Source: Pseudomonas cerasi (GTDB lineage Bacteria; Pseudomonadota; Gammaproteobacteria; Pseudomonadales; Pseudomonadaceae). From it: a stretch of DNA of 64,000 nt. The DNA lies in NCBI RefSeq assembly GCF_900074915.1, contig NZ_LT222319.1, positions 4,497,001-4,561,000 on the forward strand, given 5' to 3'. Shown piece by piece: positions 61,229 to 64,000 of the stretch. Within the stretch, counting starts at the first letter, position 1; every line of letters begins with the position of its first letter. A program made the translations under genes and the position numbers. The notes below the pieces were generated by a model, which worked only from the letters and a program-made list of their open reading frames with translations, was not told the DNA's origin and searched no databases.

Positions 61229-61256
61229 ACATAAGGGCGAGCAAAGTGATTACAAG
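61229..61256 (-). promoter_or_regulatory. Heat-shock (sigma-32-like) promoter of groESL
   Basis: On the minus strand CTTGTAA (61250-61256), 12 bases, then CCCTTATGT (61229-61237). This resembles the sigma-32 consensus CTTGAAA and CCCCATNT in sequence and spacing. It predicts a start near 61222. Confidence 0.6.
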
Positions 61257-61344
61257 TCTTGGGTAGAAATTTTTTACACCCGAACCGGCTGGTCAAAACG
61301 AACGCGGCACCCTGAGGTGCCGCGCTGCCGGGGGGTGTGGAAGA

Positions 61345-61839
61345 TTACTTGTCGCGATGCTCGAACTCGCCTTCGATGACGTCGGGCTCGCGGGTAGGCT
61401 GGTGAATCGCCGTCGGGCGATGACTCGACGCACCCTGATTGGCAGGTGTCTGCAAATCATCGGCGAAGGCACGCTGACGCATGGCCTGATCCTGGGCGCG
61501 CTGGCGGACCTTGTTGATCAGCAGACGACGGGTGATCGGCAGCAGGCAGATCACACCCAGAATGTCGCTGATGAAACCGGGCAACAGCAGCAGACCGCCG
61601 CCCACGGCAACCATCAGGCCTTCGAGCATTTCCTGCGCAGGCAACTCGCCACGCGCCAGGCTTTCGCGGGCTCGCAGCGCCGTCGCGAAACCGGCCACAC
61701 GCATCACGAACAAGCCGAGCATCGACGTCGCGACGACCAGCAGAAAGGTCCAGAGAAAGCCGATGGACATCCCGACACGAACCAGCAGAAACAGCTCAAG
61801 TACCGGGAATAATAGAAACAGCAGCAAAAAAACACGCAT
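61345..61839 (-). CDS. fxsA: FxsA family membrane protein
   Basis: 164 residues from the ATG at 61839. About four hydrophobic stretches (2-21, 26-46, 76-93, 95-107) with the family pattern FPVLELFLLVRVG and LLLLPGFISDILGVICLLP, followed by a hydrophilic tail of about 55 residues. FxsA is a cytoplasmic-membrane protein known from phage T7 exclusion by F plasmid in E. coli. It stands beside groESL in Pseudomonas too. Confidence 0.88.
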   Translation of the reverse strand: MRVFLLLFLLFPVLELFLLVRVGMSIGFLWTFLLVVATSMLGLFVMRVAGFATALRARESLARGELPAQEMLEGLMVAVGGGLLLLPGFISDILGVICLLPITRRLLINKVRQRAQDQAMRQRAFADDLQTPANQGASSHRPTAIHQPTREPDVIEGEFEHRDK

Positions 61840-62117
61840 CAAATGAGTTCCTCAAGGGAAGAATGCCTTCCGAGTAGACCGTATGTGATGTCAGAAGATC
61901 GTTAATTCAAGCTCCCTGCATCTGGCTTACCGCTAAATTATGCGCACAAGTGAGCTGAACCAGGCCTTCACAAACGTGTATCGGTGTATTTCAAGGCTAG
62001 ATGGCAGAGCCGAGACGAACGCGCAAAAACAGCCTATAACGTGCTCTGGCTATGGCATAAGCACTCGCAACCCGCCAGTGATGCCATGGAAACGATCAAC
62101 TGTGATTGGGCACGCAT

Positions 62118-62876
62118 ATGGAATTGAAAGACAAGCTGATAATAATCACCGGCGGCTGCCAGGGGCTGGGCAGAGCCATGGCCGAATACCTGGCCGGCAA
62201 AGGCGCCAACCTGGCGCTGTTGGACCTCAATCAGGAGAAACTCGATCAGGCTGTCGCCGCCTCTGAGGCACTCGGGGTCAAGGCTCGCGCCTATCTGTGC
62301 AATGTTGCCAATGAAGAACAGGTCGTCGACACGGTCAGCAAGGTCGCCGAGGATTTCGGCACCATTCATGGCCTGGTCAACAACGCCGGTATTCTGCGTG
62401 ACGGCCTGCTGGTCAAGGTCAAGGATGGCGAGATGACCAAACTGAGCCTTGCGCAATGGCAGGCGTTGATTGACGTCAACCTGACCGGCGTATTCCTCTG
62501 CACACGTGAAGTGGCGGCGAAAATGATCGAGCAGAAGAGTCAGGGCGCGATCATCAATATCTCGTCGATTTCACGTGCGGGCAATATCGGACAGACCAAC
62601 TACTCGGCAGCCAAGGCTGGCGTGGCGGCTGCGACGGTTACCTGGGCAAGGGAACTGGCCCGCTACGGTATCCGTGTGGCAGGTGTGGCTCCGGGATTCA
62701 TCGAAACCGAAATGACCGGCAGCATGCGCCCCGAAGCACTTGAGAAAATGACCTCGGCCATCCCGCTCAAGCGCATGGGCAGGCCCGACGAGATTGCACA
62801 CTCGGTGGCTTATATTCTGGAGAATGATTATTTCAGCGGACGCATCCTTGAGCTGGATGGCGCGATGCGAATCTAG
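62118..62876 (+). CDS. Short-chain dehydrogenase/reductase (FabG-like)
   Basis: 252 residues from the ATG at 62118; a TTG four codons upstream is also in frame and neither has a clear ribosome-binding site. TGGCQGLGRA binds NAD(P), NNAG follows, and the catalytic Ser/Tyr/Lys are in INISSISRAG and NYSAAKAG. C-terminal PGFIETEMT and GRILELDGAMRI are FabG-like. Substrate unknown; a 3-oxoacyl-type reductase is the default. Single gene. Confidence 0.88.
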   Translation: MELKDKLIIITGGCQGLGRAMAEYLAGKGANLALLDLNQEKLDQAVAASEALGVKARAYLCNVANEEQVVDTVSKVAEDFGTIHGLVNNAGILRDGLLVKVKDGEMTKLSLAQWQALIDVNLTGVFLCTREVAAKMIEQKSQGAIINISSISRAGNIGQTNYSAAKAGVAAATVTWARELARYGIRVAGVAPGFIETEMTGSMRPEALEKMTSAIPLKRMGRPDEIAHSVAYILENDYFSGRILELDGAMRI

Positions 62877-62887
62877 TCAGCGCGTAA

Positions 62888-62921
62888 AAGCAGCGGGCGA
62901 CACACAGGGTGTGCGCCGCCC
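62888..62921. terminator. Hairpin between convergent SDR and DUF481 genes
   Basis: Arms GCGGGCG and CGCCCGC, with an inner stem CACAC/GTGTG and an asymmetrical bulge. There is no long T run, so termination is possible but not certain. Confidence 0.4.
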
Positions 62922-62930
62922 GCCCTTCGC

Positions 62931-63938
62931 TTACCAGCTTACGCCGAAGCCAGCGGTGTAGCGCGTCTTGTCGACATCGCCATTGCTCGAACCACTGATG
63001 ACGTTCTTCTCGGCTTTCAGGTTAAGCGACGCCCAGTCGGTCACCTTGTAGCGCAGCCCCGCCTCGACATCCAGCGAGTAATCGGCAACGGAGCTCAGCG
63101 GCTTGCCCAGCTCGCCGTTGGTGAAGAATTCGACCTTCTTGCCAATCAGGTAGCGGTTGTAATCCCAAGTGCCGGCAACGGAATAGAAGTTTTCCTTCTC
63201 GTCGTTGGAGAACTCGAAATCGGTACGGTTAAGCAGCGCACCGACCTTGAATGCACCCAGTTCGTCATCCCACAGCTGGTAACCTGGACCGGTACCTACG
63301 ACGCGCTGACGAGAAAGATCCTCGACCTTGTCGCGTTTGTAGCTGACGCGGCCGTCCCAGAAGAATTTCTCGGTCAGGAAGCGGTCCAGCGAGTACTCGG
63401 CGCTCCAGTTGTCAGTGCCAACCACATCGTCGGTGGTCTCGCGGTTGTAATCGCCCTTGGCGTTGTGACGCCAGTCGCCATGACGAGCCGAGGTCTTGAA
63501 GGCGACGTTGTAATCATTGGTATCGTTTTCGGCCTGCTGGAAATCCAGCGCCGCATCGATGTTGCCTTTCCAGACAAGATCCGTGATAACCGGCTTGGGC
63601 TTGATGATCTGATGGATACTTGCCAGATCGACGGTCTTGGGCGCATCGCCATTGGCCAGCACGACCTTGCCGTCATCCGCAGCCTGCAGCGAATTGGAGA
63701 CTTCGCCGCCATGCTCATCCTGCTTGACCAGCAACGGCTGATCGCTTTTCAGGGTCTTGACCTGTTTCCAGTCCAGCGCGATAGCGCCGCCGTATTCGGT
63801 CTGCAGCAGCAACTTGCCGCCGTCGAACACCTTGATTGTGCCGGTCAGGCGGTCGCCATTCTTCAACCAGACGGTATCGGCAAGCAATGGAGTGGAAACA
63901 GCAGTGATTGCAAGGCACAACAGGGTTCTGGACAACAT
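62931..63938 (-). CDS. DUF481 outer-membrane beta-barrel protein
   Basis: 335 residues. A signal peptide (core LCLAITAVSTPLLA, cleavage after LLA) is followed by a beta-rich N-terminal part (DTVWLKNGDRLTGTIKVFDGGKLLLQTEYGG) resembling the YdiY/DUF481 group. The C-terminal barrel has repeated antiparallel strands ending with an aromatic residue (final FGVSW), the usual outer-membrane insertion signal. Function unknown; salt- or envelope-related roles have been suggested for YdiY relatives. It reads leftwards to the convergent hairpin. Confidence 0.85.
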   Translation of the reverse strand: MLSRTLLCLAITAVSTPLLADTVWLKNGDRLTGTIKVFDGGKLLLQTEYGGAIALDWKQVKTLKSDQPLLVKQDEHGGEVSNSLQAADDGKVVLANGDAPKTVDLASIHQIIKPKPVITDLVWKGNIDAALDFQQAENDTNDYNVAFKTSARHGDWRHNAKGDYNRETTDDVVGTDNWSAEYSLDRFLTEKFFWDGRVSYKRDKVEDLSRQRVVGTGPGYQLWDDELGAFKVGALLNRTDFEFSNDEKENFYSVAGTWDYNRYLIGKKVEFFTNGELGKPLSSVADYSLDVEAGLRYKVTDWASLNLKAEKNVISGSSNGDVDKTRYTAGFGVSW

Positions 63939-64000
63939 AAGCGATAACTAGGCTCTGTAAGGCGGGAATCGGGCATTTTCCTGCGGGGGAGGTGACGGGA

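Noticed and set aside
1..64000. tRNA, rRNA, insertion sequences, CRISPR arrays, phage genes or integrase
   Set aside because: Scanned by eye on both strands; no transposase, integrase, repeat-spacer array or tRNA-like cloverleaf was recognised, including next to the two inserted modules.

Overview
The window is chromosomal DNA of a Pseudomonas, most likely a member of the P. syringae complex. The genus call rests on gene content and gene order, which follow the conserved blocks known from P. aeruginosa and P. putida: sbcB to pykA to fumarase, olsBA, pyeR-pyeM-xenB, argP/lysE, sodB-bifA-icmP, colRS with its target genes, and groESL-fxsA. Start codons with good Shine-Dalgarno sequences and a high-GC third codon position fit this. 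The species-group call is inference. I see no rRNA, tRNA, CRISPR array, insertion sequence or prophage.

Layout. 1-5828: the 5' part of sbcB (reverse), then a tightly overlapping forward operon encoding RDD, SpoIIM-like, DUF4129 and DUF4350 membrane proteins. 5983-17608: a 12-kb catabolic and transport island for guanidino compounds. It encodes 4-guanidinobutyrase GbuA, a divergent LysR regulator, an NCS1 permease, a TIM-barrel protein, a 2-oxoglutarate/Fe(II) oxygenase, an amino-acid-type ABC transporter, an AruI-like 2-ketoarginine decarboxylase and an aldehyde dehydrogenase. 17794-20192: the MoxR ATPase and DUF58 partners of the first operon, so the island separates genes that normally lie together. 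20221-25596: PilZ protein, small lipoprotein, pyruvate kinase, ferredoxin reductase and class I fumarase. 25600-27250: a lower-GC accessory stretch with an orphan Tai4-type type VI immunity gene, a possible gene remnant, and a structured leader before a DUF6124 gene.

27287-42603: cell-envelope and housekeeping genes (cardiolipin synthase, YceI, serine hydrolase, ornithine-lipid olsBA, pyeR-pyeM-xenB, argP/lysE, sodB, and the c-di-GMP phosphodiesterase bifA). 42783-54289: an imelysin/di-heme/DUF1513 group whose first gene (icmP) is separated from the other three by a type VI secretion effector module (DUF4123 adaptor, VasX-like pore-forming effector of 1155 residues, DUF6708 membrane protein) and a PPOX flavoprotein gene. 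54310-59022: the ColRS two-component system between two sets of target genes, each preceded by a near-consensus ColR box. 59102-63938: groEL, groES with a structured leader and a heat-shock-like promoter, fxsA, a short-chain dehydrogenase and a DUF481 outer-membrane protein.

The most notable features are two insertions into otherwise conserved operons (the guanidino island and the type VI effector module), the unassigned oxygenase/TIM-barrel/permease genes within the island, and the DUF6124 leader, which carries a terminator-like hairpin and mutually exclusive pairings.
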